A stretch of 64,000 nucleotides of DNA from Moritella sp. Urea-trap-13 (GTDB taxonomy: Bacteria; Pseudomonadota; Gammaproteobacteria; Enterobacterales; Moritellaceae): contig NZ_PJCA01000031.1 of the NCBI RefSeq assembly GCF_002836355.1, positions 1,302,001-1,366,000 of the forward strand, read 5' to 3'. The notes beneath the pieces were generated by a model. That model searched no databases. It saw only the letters and a list, made by a program, of their open reading frames with translations, and was not told the origin of the DNA. The position numbers were made by a program, and so were the translations under genes. Below are positions 54,503 to 62,676 of this stretch, piece by piece. Position 1 is the stretch's first letter; each line of letters starts with the position of its first letter.

Positions 54503-54517
54503 AGCACGACCGTTCGT
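54503..54517. promoter_or_regulatory. Operator-like motif before the alpha/beta hydrolase gene
   Basis: AGCACGACCGT (54503-54513) matches the motif before the tetR-type gene, and ACGACCGTTCGT (54506-54517) is a partial palindrome of the form ACGAnCGnTCGT, common in TetR operators. It lies about 30 bp before the hydrolase start. Confidence 0.55.
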
Positions 54518-54545
54518 TTAAAGGGTGTTATTTTAGGAGTTTACC

Positions 54546-55391
54546 ATGAGCAGTAACATTTATTTTAATACCCGTAGCAAGTTTACTATCCGTCGTAGCA
54601 TGATTAATATCGGTACGCGATTACACCACAGTATTGCGCCCAAACACGCCCTAAAAACAGCACGTAACTTATTGCTCACACCAGTACGTAGCACCGCGAA
54701 GAATGATGATCCAGAAGGTTTGTTACGCTCGACCCACCTGACATCTGAAGGTCGCCTAAATACTTATCAAATGGGTAATGGTCCGGTTTGGATCTTAAGC
54801 CATGGTTGGTCTGGCAGTGCCAGTCAGTTCTTCCCGTTAATGGTGCACATCGCTGAGCAAGGTTTTACCGCGTTGGCTTACGATCATCCCGCTCATGGAC
54901 AAAGTGAAGGTCGCTATGCTCACCTACCCGCGTTTGTACAAGCTTTTGACGAACTGGTTGATAATGTCGATGATGTCGCGGGTATTATTGCTCATAGTAT
55001 GGGCTCTGCATCAGTTCTCGAAAGCCGTCATCCGAAAGTAGATACGCTACCACTATTATTAATTGCACCGGTACTCGACTACGTAGATAACTTATATGAC
55101 ATGGTGGGAAAATCAGGATATTCAATGAAGTTATTTGGCGCGATGATCACCCATATTGAAGATAAATATCAATACAGTTTAGATACTATCGACCCTTATC
55201 AAAAACTGGTATCTCGCCAGCATACCACGACGATTGTGCACGATAAACGCGATAGATTTGCCCCTTTCGCGACTTCAGAGTTAGCCGCAAATGCAGCCAG
55301 CAATATCAAGCTGATTGCGACGCAAGGTCAAGGTCATGGACGGGTAATCAAATGCGACTCAACCATGGCGGCTTTTGATAGTTTAATTTAA
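54546..55391 (+). CDS. Alpha/beta hydrolase
   Basis: The 281-residue cytoplasmic protein has an alpha/beta-hydrolase fold: oxyanion motif SHGWSG (85-90), nucleophile elbow AHSMGS with Ser151, an acid in HDKRDRF (about 233-239, Asp), and catalytic His in GQGHGR (about 262-267). The N-terminus is basic with RSKFTIRRSMIN. The substrate is unknown; likely an esterase or thioesterase. TTAGGAG gives a good ribosome-binding site. It is 150 bp downstream of the tetR-type gene and probably under its control. Confidence 0.87.
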   Translation: MSSNIYFNTRSKFTIRRSMINIGTRLHHSIAPKHALKTARNLLLTPVRSTAKNDDPEGLLRSTHLTSEGRLNTYQMGNGPVWILSHGWSGSASQFFPLMVHIAEQGFTALAYDHPAHGQSEGRYAHLPAFVQAFDELVDNVDDVAGIIAHSMGSASVLESRHPKVDTLPLLLIAPVLDYVDNLYDMVGKSGYSMKLFGAMITHIEDKYQYSLDTIDPYQKLVSRQHTTTIVHDKRDRFAPFATSELAANAASNIKLIATQGQGHGRVIKCDSTMAAFDSLI

Positions 55392-55409
55392 TCGTTAATC
55401 GTTAATCGT
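55389..55409. repeat. Three tandem heptamers at the hydrolase stop
   Basis: TAATCGT repeated three times without gaps; the first copy contains the hydrolase stop codon. Confidence 0.8.
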
Positions 55410-55436
55410 TAAAAATAATATTAATGCTGAAAAAAA

Positions 55437-55471
55437 AGCGCTTTAGCAGGGGTTCAAACTACTAAGGCGCT
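55437..55471 (-). terminator. Terminator of the 51-residue gene
   Basis: AGCGCTTTAG pairs with CTAAGGCGCT (one G-U), with a 14-base loop, followed on the minus strand by a run of seven or more T. It lies about 28 bp after the stop of the small gene at 55499. Confidence 0.7.
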
Positions 55472-55498
55472 GATTTATTTCACTTAACCTGTCTAGTA

Positions 55499-55654
55499 CT
55501 AATGGATAAAATCATCATCATCCATTTCTTTTCTCGCTTTACGTAAGTTGCGGCGTGAACGCTGCTCTTGCTTACGTACTTCAACACCTACTTCATTGTC
55601 ATCATCAAATCTAAAGACTGGTTTTTTTTTAAATTTAAGATCTAATTTAGCCAC
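55499..55654 (-). CDS. Small 51-residue charged protein with GTG start
   Basis: An open frame on the minus strand starts with GTG (55652-55654) and has AAGGAATAGCAA just before it, a clear Shine-Dalgarno. It encodes MAKLDLKFKKKPVFRFDDDN, a very polar sequence with alternating basic (KKK, RKQEQRSRRNLRKARKE) and acidic stretches, ending EMDDDDFIH. There is no membrane segment, and a strong terminator follows. The size, context and codon structure support a real gene. I do not recognise the family; a role in nucleic-acid or ribosome contacts is only a guess. Confidence 0.65.
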   Translation of the reverse strand: MAKLDLKFKKKPVFRFDDDNEVGVEVRKQEQRSRRNLRKARKEMDDDDFIH

Positions 55655-55822
55655 TTGCTATTCCTTAATAAGAAGGTGTTGACGCACCACACCAGATACA
55701 AATACTACACCTTCTCAGGCAAAAACATAAATCAATCTATTCATCGTCAGCAGCAAATTTTTTTGTTGTACAAGTCGTAAAAACTAAACGATTATCTGCA
55801 AAAAAATGATGAGGTCAAGAAC

Positions 55823-56197
55823 ATGAGAAATATGGGTGTATTCTTAGATGAATTACATTTTCCTTTTGGTTTAAATGCAGATAATACCTTCAGTCCAGAA
55901 GAAATCTCCACGCTAGAAAGTTTTGGTTTAACCATGCGTCAATTACAAGAAGGCAATTTGCTACCGTTAACCGCTGCTGAATACTATTTCTTGGCAGAGT
56001 TAGATGGTGAATTTCCCATCACCTCGCACTTTGCTCGTTGCTGGCGTAAGTACAACACCAAGGTCACACGTTTCGATAATAATGCCACCAGCCGAGCAAA
56101 AACAAAACGACCAACAACAATGCGTGATGATTCAGGTTTGAATATAAATACCGAAGAAGATGATGATGAATACGGGAGTTTAACATTCGACTTATGA
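55823..56197 (+). CDS. DUF413-family protein (MaoP/YifE-like), copy 1
   Basis: The 124-residue protein matches the DUF413 pattern of E. coli YifE (MaoP): FLDELHFPFGL (7-17), EEISTLESFGLTMRQLQEG (about 26-44), LAELDGEFPITS, and FARCWRKYNTKVT. MaoP is required for chromosome Ori macrodomain organisation in E. coli. The C-terminal ~35 residues are highly acidic (NTEEDDDEYGSL). GAGGTCAAGAAC precedes the ATG. A paralogue lies at 58751, with about 60% identity over the first 80 residues; it is clear from side-by-side reading, not a computed value. Confidence 0.82.
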   Translation: MRNMGVFLDELHFPFGLNADNTFSPEEISTLESFGLTMRQLQEGNLLPLTAAEYYFLAELDGEFPITSHFARCWRKYNTKVTRFDNNATSRAKTKRPTTMRDDSGLNINTEEDDDEYGSLTFDL

Positions 56198-56218
56198 CAG
56201 GAACCGCGCAGTGAACGG

Positions 56219-56251
56219 TAATATCCACCATAACAATGACGGTGGATATTA
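56219..56251 (+). terminator. Terminator after DUF413 copy 1
   Basis: TAATATCCACC (56219-56229) pairs with GGTGGATATTA (56241-56251), with an 11-base loop. It lies just past the stop and before the convergent rimK-type gene. Confidence 0.7.
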
Positions 56252-56352
56252 TCTATATAATGACTAACGCTTACAGCTTACAGAAAGTCTAAAGTCGATT
56301 ACCGATTTAATAATCAATAGCCCAGTTATACCGGATCTACATTCTTCTTCAG

Positions 56353-57279
56353 TTACTTTGCCACGTTATCTTCAAGGCTCTCTTCGATATTACCTTCAAC
56401 ACTATCTTCAACATTCTCTTCAATATACGTAATCATTAACTTAGCAATATCGATATCTGTTGTATGCTCAATACCTTCCAACCCAGGTGAAGAGTTTACT
56501 TCCATAATCAACGGCCCACGCTCAGAGCGTAACAAATCAACACCCGCAACTTTCAACCCCATCACTTGTGTGGCAGCAATAGCGGTAGCACGCTCTTCAG
56601 CGGTGATGTCAATCTGACACGCATGCCCACCACGATGCAGGTTCGATCTAAATTCGCCTTCTGGCGCTTGGCGTTTCATGGCAGCAACCACTTCGTCACC
56701 AATCACAAAACAGCGAATATCGGCGCCTTTCGATTCCTTAATATATTCTTGCACCAGTATGTTCGCTTTCATGCCCATAAACGCTTCTAACACACTCTCA
56801 GCAGCCTGATTGGTTTCTGCTAGCACCACACCAATACCCTGGGTACCTTCTAACAATTTAATGACTAAAGGCGCGCCGCCCACCAAACTAATCACATCAG
56901 GAATATCGGTTGGTGAATTGGCAAATCCAGTCACTGGCATACCAATATTTTTCTGGCTGAGCAGCTGCAACGATTGTAATTTATCCCGTGAGCAGGTAAT
57001 GGCCAACGACGGATTAATGGTAAATACCCCCATCATTTCAAACTGGCGTAATACCGCGCAACCGTAAAAACTGACTTCGGTACCAATACGCGGGATCACC
57101 GCATCAAAGCCCTCTAAGTTTTCACCATCAAAGTGGATCGAGGGTTTGGTATCGTTAATATTCATATAACAACGTAATACATCAATCACCACAGGCTCAT
57201 GGCCATGGTTTAAACAAGTTTCCACAATGCGGCGTGTTGAGTATAACGTTGGGCCTTGCGATAAAATGGCTATTTTCAT
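56353..57279 (-). CDS. rimK: Ribosomal S6 glutamate ligase-like ATP-grasp enzyme (RimK)
   Basis: RimK adds glutamate residues to the C-terminus of ribosomal protein S6. The 308-residue protein closely follows E. coli Rim[72 protein letters not shown] (ATP-grasp loop), [19 protein letters not shown] and [16 protein letters not shown]. An extra C-terminal tail of about 20 residues is acidic and made of an imperfect repeat ([10 protein letters not shown], then [10 protein letters not shown]). The start lies 72 bp after the formimidoylglutamase-like gene on the same strand, so the two may form an operon. Confidence 0.92.
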   Translation of the reverse strand: MKIAILSQGPTLYSTRRIVETCLNHGHEPVVIDVLRCYMNINDTKPSIHFDGENLEGFDAVIPRIGTEVSFYGCAVLRQFEMMGVFTINPSLAITCSRDKLQSLQLLSQKNIGMPVTGFANSPTDIPDVISLVGGAPLVIKLLEGTQGIGVVLAETNQAAESVLEAFMGMKANILVQEYIKESKGADIRCFVIGDEVVAAMKRQAPEGEFRSNLHRGGHACQIDITAEERATAIAATQVMGLKVAGVDLLRSERGPLIMEVNSSPGLEGIEHTTDIDIAKLMITYIEENVEDSVEGNIEESLEDNVAK

Positions 57280-57351
57280 TTTAACTTTCTCTATTTAACT
57301 TTTAATAACGGTTAGCGATTAATTATCACTAACAGCCAACTATGTTCTAAA

Positions 57352-58380
57352 TTAACTCGATACCTTCAGGTGTTGTAATACCGGGCAGATAATCGACGAT
57401 ACATAAGCAGCAGTTTTATGGCTGTATTCCAGATCGGGATTAAGCGTGACAACATCGAGCATTTTCAATTTGCCACTGCGTGCAATAATCGTTAAAGCAA
57501 AAGTCAGTATCTCGAGGGTAATGCCCTGCGTCTGACTGGAATGTAAATGACTATTTTTCGACTGTAATACTTGCTGATATATAACGGCTAAATCGACACT
57601 TAAATGGATATGGTCTACTTGCTCAATGAATCGTTCTAATGTTTCTTGAATTAATTCACGATGACTTATGCTCATGTGTTTATCCAATAGCCAATCACAA
57701 CCAAGCTGTTTTGCATACTCAAAGGTATCTTCAGTGTTTGTTCGTTTACAAATGCCTAATCCTAAATAATTAAAAATTCTAAATGTCTCTAAGCAATATT
57801 GATTCACGGCATTGAATGCCGAATCTAGCTTAGGTGACGGTGTTAATCGCAACTCAAAGTTAGGGTCAAAATTAATAATGCCTATTTTGTTATTACCCGC
57901 TACATACTCACTGCCATACCACCTGTTGTGTTGATGTTGGTGGTACTGCTGTTGGTATAAATGCGCCGATAACGCTTGATAGTTCGCGATTGAAATGGAA
58001 TCTGCACTGCCTACCGTAATAGGGAAATGACCAGCCATTAAATACACCAGCACTTTTAGGTATTGTTCCAGTTGAATATCATCGACATCCAAATCATCAA
58101 AACCGTCGATATCATCGAGCATGCCCGCGTTATAAACCGGAATATTAGTTTTGGTGAATGCAGTATGCATAACACGTCGAGCAATACTTTCTAAGCCCCC
58201 AGGTTGTGATAGCAGATTAACGACACTGTTATCCGCAACGACATTACTCGGGAATCGACCATCCGCTGCCACACCTAATAAAACAGCACCGGGAGTCGAT
58301 TGCTGTTTATAAGGTCGTAACACTTTAATCGAACAAAACCAAAGATTTAAATTCTGACGTAGTCGTTGAGTAAATGTCAT
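57352..58380 (-). CDS. Formimidoylglutamase/arginase-fold protein, probably catalytically inactive
   Basis: The 342-residue protein aligns with HutG and agmatinase-type ureohydrolases over its whole length: KIGIINFDPNFELR (165-178), FNYLGLGICKRTNTEDTFEYAKQLGCDWLLDKHM (about 203-236) and HIHLSVDLAV (258-266). In active enzymes these read GGGHE, DAHFD and SxDLD. Here the first is VGSADS (123-128, no His), the second DPNFE, the third VDLAV. Of six usual metal ligands only two Asp remain (D172 and D263), so a Mn2+ cluster is unlikely. It is upstream of rimK on the same strand. A binding or regulatory role is likely. Confidence 0.82.
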   Translation of the reverse strand: MTFTQRLRQNLNLWFCSIKVLRPYKQQSTPGAVLLGVAADGRFPSNVVADNSVVNLLSQPGGLESIARRVMHTAFTKTNIPVYNAGMLDDIDGFDDLDVDDIQLEQYLKVLVYLMAGHFPITVGSADSISIANYQALSAHLYQQQYHQHQHNRWYGSEYVAGNNKIGIINFDPNFELRLTPSPKLDSAFNAVNQYCLETFRIFNYLGLGICKRTNTEDTFEYAKQLGCDWLLDKHMSISHRELIQETLERFIEQVDHIHLSVDLAVIYQQVLQSKNSHLHSSQTQGITLEILTFALTIIARSGKLKMLDVVTLNPDLEYSHKTAAYVSSIICPVLQHLKVSS

Positions 58381-58750
58381 TTCCGCCTATCCCTTTTTAG
58401 TCGCGAAAGAATGCGATTAAACGCTTTGAGGTAAGGTTTGGCAAATGAGTTCTTTTTGTCGTGACGATGAATAAAATTGATTGATAACTAGAAAAAAATA
58501 GCACGAGAATAGGACATCGAAAGGTAAATTTGTGACGTCGGATTACAAAAAAATTTAGCATTGTCATTAAACTGTCAACATCTACCGTTAATTTAGAGTC
58601 CAGCTAAGTCTGTAGTTAAAAATGATAAAGATTGAAGACGGCATTGCGGTGACAGCCTGATAATTCAGTATAGAAATAAACACGGCTAATCATGCTTGTT
58701 TCACCGTAATCATAGTTATGACACAGTTTATTTAACGCAAGGTAATCGAT
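58381..58750. other. Spacer upstream of DUF413 copy 2
   Basis: About 370 bases with the divergent promoters of the HutG-like gene and DUF413 copy 2. No ORF or strong hairpin is seen. Confidence 0.3.
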
Positions 58751-59128
58751 ATGAGAAGCATGGGTATATTTTTAGATGAAGTGCATTTTCCACTTGGTTT
58801 TCAACAACAAAATGCATTTAATGTAGATGAATCACAGTTATTAGAACATTACGGTTTAACAATGCTACGACTGCAAGAAGGCGAGATCTTACCCGCCACT
58901 GCTGATGAACACTTCTTTCTCGCCGAACTTGATGGTGAATTCGAATTAACCTCTGACTTCGCCCGCTGCTGGCGCAAATATAGCCATAAAATCACTTACC
59001 AAAATACATCAAACAATTCAATAACTAAGCGACATGCAAAGCAGCCGAGTCGTGATTACTTTGTGGATGAATTATCGACACTAGAAGATATTGATAACAG
59101 CTATGATGAGTTAGATCTGGATTCGTAA
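58751..59128 (+). CDS. DUF413-family protein (MaoP/YifE-like), copy 2
   Basis: The 125-residue protein is the paralogue of the 55823 gene: FLDEVHFPLGFQQQ (7-20), ESQLLEHYGLTMLRLQEG and LAELDGEFELTSDFARCWRKYSHKIT align position by position with copy 1. It also ends in an acidic tail (DELSTLEDIDNSYDELDLDS). AAGGTAATCGAT precedes the ATG. The two copies flank the rimK and HutG-like genes and point the same way. Whether they act as a pair or have diverged cannot be decided from sequence. Confidence 0.82.
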   Translation: MRSMGIFLDEVHFPLGFQQQNAFNVDESQLLEHYGLTMLRLQEGEILPATADEHFFLAELDGEFELTSDFARCWRKYSHKITYQNTSNNSITKRHAKQPSRDYFVDELSTLEDIDNSYDELDLDS

Positions 59129-59176
59129 TCGGATAAACCACCTTAGTAAACCTGAGATGATGACCTACTTAAAACA

Positions 59177-59208
59177 ATAAAAAGCACTTAAACTAAAGTG
59201 CTTTTTAT
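59177..59208. terminator. Terminator after DUF413 copy 2
   Basis: ATAAAAAGCACTT and its complement AAGTGCTTTTTAT form a 13-bp stem with a six-base loop and flanking A/T runs; a strong terminator. Confidence 0.85.
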
Positions 59209-59406
59209 TTGCCTTTATTACGATATAACCCACAGTAAATACGATGATAAATCCCACGTAACACCTCTTCACTGCATAATTATAACACCATGAAAACCAA
59301 GCGTATAATATAGACTATAATAATATTACAGCTTAGTCTTGGACTCAAAACAAATCCTAAATCAACCAGCCACTAGCATAAGCATAAGTCATCATTAGGA
59401 ACCCTC

Positions 59407-60525
59407 ATGCCTGAAGACAACGACATAGAAACACCAAACGCCATAGAAAGAAGTGAAAAGAGAACGCACAACAAAGTGCGTAAACTTACCAATTATTTGC
59501 TAATTGCAGTTTCGTGCATGCTGGTTTTTAGTATTGTTGCAGACCGTATTATTCCCTCTACAGACAGTGCTCGCGTAAAAGGTTACGTTGTACCGATTAA
59601 GCCGCAAGTCTCCGGTCAGGTTATCGATATTTTAGTCCGTCCTAATCAAGAGGTACAAGCCGGTGATGTGCTGGCTAAGTTGAATCCAAGCGATTTTGAG
59701 ATCGCCGTCAAGCAAGCAGAACAAAATTTAATGATCGCAGGACAAGATGTAGGCGCTCAAACAGCAGTGATCGCATCGTCACAAGCACGTTTAACCAGCG
59801 CGAATGTTGAACTTGAAAATGCCAAATTACAAACTAACCGTATTCTAGCGATGGCTAAACGCGGCATTATGTCTCAGTCCGATGCAGATCAAGCTCGTGC
59901 CACTTTAGCCACAGCGCGAGCCAACGTGACTAATTTTGAAGCTGAACTCAAAAAATCTGAATCACAACTAGGTCTAGATGGCGAAGAAAACAGTAAAATA
60001 AAGGCGGCGATACTCGCGCTTGAACAGGCTCAAATCAATCTAGAACGTACCAGCATTAAGGCGCCAACGATAGGTGCAGTCTCCAACTTCAGTCTTTCAG
60101 AGGGTTTTTTTGCATCTGCAGGCCAACCATTAATGACATTCGTCTCGACTGAAAAAATTTGGATTGAAGCCTATTTCAGTGAAAACAGTTTAGGTAATAT
60201 TGAAGCTGGCGATGAGGTCGAAGTGGCGTTAGATTTTGCGCCAGGTAAAGTCATTAAAGGCAAAGTAACCAGTGTCGATTGGGGCGTCGACTGGGGACAA
60301 GATCCGCAAGCCGGAAAACTAGCTCAAGCCTACAAGCAAACAGGCTGGCTACGGCAAACGCAAATGCTCCCTATTTCAATCGAATTCGATCAAGCGCAGG
60401 CAAGTGGTTTAATACGTATAGGAGGCCAAGTCGATGTCATTGTTTACAGTGATGATAATCCCATATTTAATATGCTTGGTAAGCTCTGGATCCGCTTTGT
60501 CAGCGTGATGTCTTATGTCCGATAA
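59407..60525 (+). CDS. HlyD-family membrane-fusion (adaptor) protein
   Basis: The 372-residue protein has one N-terminal span (about 30-48), a biotinyl-lipoyl-like segment (VKGYVVPIKPQVSGQVIDILVRPNQEVQAGDVLAKLNPSDFEIAVKQAE), a helical hairpin (about 105-210, with QAEQNLMIAG and QSDADQARATLATARA) and beta-barrel parts (SIKAPTIGAVSNFSLSEGFFA). It fits the EmrA/AaeA-type adaptors. It overlaps the DUF2955 gene by 11 bp, so the two form a unit, and would link the inner-membrane permease to an outer-membrane channel encoded elsewhere. Confidence 0.92.
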   Translation: MPEDNDIETPNAIERSEKRTHNKVRKLTNYLLIAVSCMLVFSIVADRIIPSTDSARVKGYVVPIKPQVSGQVIDILVRPNQEVQAGDVLAKLNPSDFEIAVKQAEQNLMIAGQDVGAQTAVIASSQARLTSANVELENAKLQTNRILAMAKRGIMSQSDADQARATLATARANVTNFEAELKKSESQLGLDGEENSKIKAAILALEQAQINLERTSIKAPTIGAVSNFSLSEGFFASAGQPLMTFVSTEKIWIEAYFSENSLGNIEAGDEVEVALDFAPGKVIKGKVTSVDWGVDWGQDPQAGKLAQAYKQTGWLRQTQMLPISIEFDQAQASGLIRIGGQVDVIVYSDDNPIFNMLGKLWIRFVSVMSYVR

Positions 60526-61558
60526 TATGCTCGACAAAGACATCTTAGACAATAGCGTGATCGACAATAAACAAGTTCAAGTTAGAATCATCCGCTATAC
60601 CGTCGGTGTTGGCCTCGCGGTATTACTTGCTGCATTGTTCAATTGGCCTTTAGCATTTGTCTCACCCGTCTTTGTCGCCAAGTTTTTGGTTGATAAGGCC
60701 GAGTTAAATAAAGAAACTATCTATGAATTGATGATGGCAATGGTGGCAACCATCGCCTTAGGGTTACTCTTATCGAATGGGATCACCCACTACCCACTAC
60801 CCATGTTAGTGTTAATTGGTTTAATGATGTTGTGGGGCTACTACTTATTTACCGATCCAAAATGGAATCTCTTTGCAACAATTCTTATCATTGCAATCTT
60901 ATTATTACCTTTTATGGCAATTTCAAATCCTGGTATATCTATATTTTTAGCCACAGGATTAGCGGGTTCCGGTGTGGTAGCAGTGGCTATTTTTGCCTTC
61001 GTGCATATTTACTTTCCTGAACAACAAGCTCACTTTAAAGGCTACCAATTATCGCCGTTAACAACCCAGAAACGCTGGTATGCGGCTTTTCGAGCTATGC
61101 TAATATCCTTTCCTATCGTCTGCTTTTTCTTTACCTTTCAGATAACTGAGGCACTATTTACAATGATGTTCATTGCCTTACTGTCATTAATGATCACGGG
61201 TGAAAAATCAGTAAAATTAAGTACTTTCCTCATTATCAGTAATAGCATTGGCGGCGTCTTAGCGATTGGTATTTTCGCCATGCTGTCACTCGTACCAAAT
61301 GTATTATTTTATACTTTATCTATGTCATTAGTCGCCATTGTGATTGCCACACAGATTTATACTAATCCTGAAAAAGCACCTATTTATGCCACAGCTTTTA
61401 GTACCGTATTAGTATTGCTAGGCAGCACGCTGATGAGCGGAGGTGATATCGATAATAATATGTTTATACGTATCTTCCAGCTATTTTTAGTTGCAGGTTA
61501 CATGATCTTTGTATCTTTCTTCTTAGAAACAAGAAACTGGAAGTTTTTACAAATATAG
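60515..61558 (+). CDS. DUF2955-family membrane protein (FUSC-like)
   Basis: The 347-residue protein has about ten spans in two groups (about 27-165 and 195-345), with a central soluble linker (QQAHFKGYQLSPLTTQKRWYAAFRAM). DUF2955 proteins pair with HlyD-type adaptors in small envelope transport units and resemble the FUSC/AaeB aromatic-acid exporters. The polar N-terminus (MSDNMLDKDILDNSVIDNKQ) is rich in Asp. The substrate is unknown. The start codon lies inside the HlyD gene, with 11-bp overlap. Confidence 0.85.
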   Translation: MSDNMLDKDILDNSVIDNKQVQVRIIRYTVGVGLAVLLAALFNWPLAFVSPVFVAKFLVDKAELNKETIYELMMAMVATIALGLLLSNGITHYPLPMLVLIGLMMLWGYYLFTDPKWNLFATILIIAILLLPFMAISNPGISIFLATGLAGSGVVAVAIFAFVHIYFPEQQAHFKGYQLSPLTTQKRWYAAFRAMLISFPIVCFFFTFQITEALFTMMFIALLSLMITGEKSVKLSTFLIISNSIGGVLAIGIFAMLSLVPNVLFYTLSMSLVAIVIATQIYTNPEKAPIYATAFSTVLVLLGSTLMSGGDIDNNMFIRIFQLFLVAGYMIFVSFFLETRNWKFLQI

Positions 61559-61590
61559 CCCTAGTCTTGATATAACTACAAGGAATGTCC

Positions 61591-62676
61591 ATGACAAATA
61601 ATAGTAACTTTTCAACTCAAGCAATTGACGTATATATAAAAATAGCAGCAATCTCGCTACTCATATATTGGTGTTATGCTATTTTACAGCCATTTTTCCT
61701 TATGGTGGTCTGGGGCGGGATTATCGCAACAGCATTATATCCGATCGTGACTTGGGCAAATAACAAGTTTGGAATAAGTAAGGCTAAAGCCAGTACTGCA
61801 CTTTCAGTAATCGGTGTATTACTACTATTCATGCCGCTAATAGCGCTCTCAACAGGACTGTATACTGGTGGTTCTGCATTAGTCACAGGCGTTCAGGATG
61901 GGACGATAGTGATCCCAACGCCAAATATCAGTATCAAAGATTGGCCTATCGTTGGTGAAAAAGTATATGGCTTTACGCTACAAGCGTCATCAAATTTAGA
62001 AAGCATGCTAACCAACTACAGTGACGAAGTGAAAAGCACAATAAGTAAAATGGCCTCATTTATCGGTAGCCTAGGAGGCAGCTTTATTCAATTTATTATC
62101 TCAACCGTCATCGCTGGCGCTTTCATGGTTCATGCTGAAAAATGTGAACGAGCCTTCATACTCGTCGCAAGTCGTTTAACTGGCGGCAAACAGGGTAAAG
62201 AGCTAACCACGATATCGAAAACAACGGTTAGGGGGGTTGTGCAAGGCGTTATCGGTGTCGCGGTTATCCAGTCCATTTTAGCTGGGGTAGGTATTGCAAT
62301 TGCAGGTATCCCAGGGGTTGCGCTATGGATGTTTCTAATATTGATCGTGGCGATCATTCAACTTCCACCCATCCTCGCATTACTGCCCGCTATCATTTAT
62401 GCATTCACAGTAGACACGACCACAACTGCCGTACTATTTTTAATATGGTGTATTCTGGTGAGTGCGAGCGACGCTGTGCTTAAACCTATGTTATTAGGCC
62501 GTGGATCAGATACACCCATACTGGTTATTTTACTGGGTGCGCTTGGCGGTATGGTAATGTCAGGTATTATCGGTTTATTTGTCGGTGCTGTGATATTAAG
62601 TCTCACGTATCAGTTATTCACAGTTTGGTTAGAAAATGAAACCAAAGATAAAGAAAAAGAAAAAGAAAAATCATGA
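61591..62676 (+). CDS. AI-2E (PerM/TqsA) family transporter
   Basis: From ATG 61591 (AAGGA six bases before; an ATG at 61585 overlaps that site) it has 361 residues. About eight spans in PerM-type order are seen, with the family region GVVQGVIGVAVIQSILAGVGIAIAGIPG and the C-terminal GALGGMVMSGIIGLFVGAVILSL. These proteins export signals such as AI-2 or act as Na+/H+ antiporters. The last residues form a Lys/Glu run (KDKEKEKEKS), encoded by a purine repeat. It overlaps the next gene by four bases. Confidence 0.87.
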   Translation: MTNNSNFSTQAIDVYIKIAAISLLIYWCYAILQPFFLMVVWGGIIATALYPIVTWANNKFGISKAKASTALSVIGVLLLFMPLIALSTGLYTGGSALVTGVQDGTIVIPTPNISIKDWPIVGEKVYGFTLQASSNLESMLTNYSDEVKSTISKMASFIGSLGGSFIQFIISTVIAGAFMVHAEKCERAFILVASRLTGGKQGKELTTISKTTVRGVVQGVIGVAVIQSILAGVGIAIAGIPGVALWMFLILIVAIIQLPPILALLPAIIYAFTVDTTTTAVLFLIWCILVSASDAVLKPMLLGRGSDTPILVILLGALGGMVMSGIIGLFVGAVILSLTYQLFTVWLENETKDKEKEKEKS

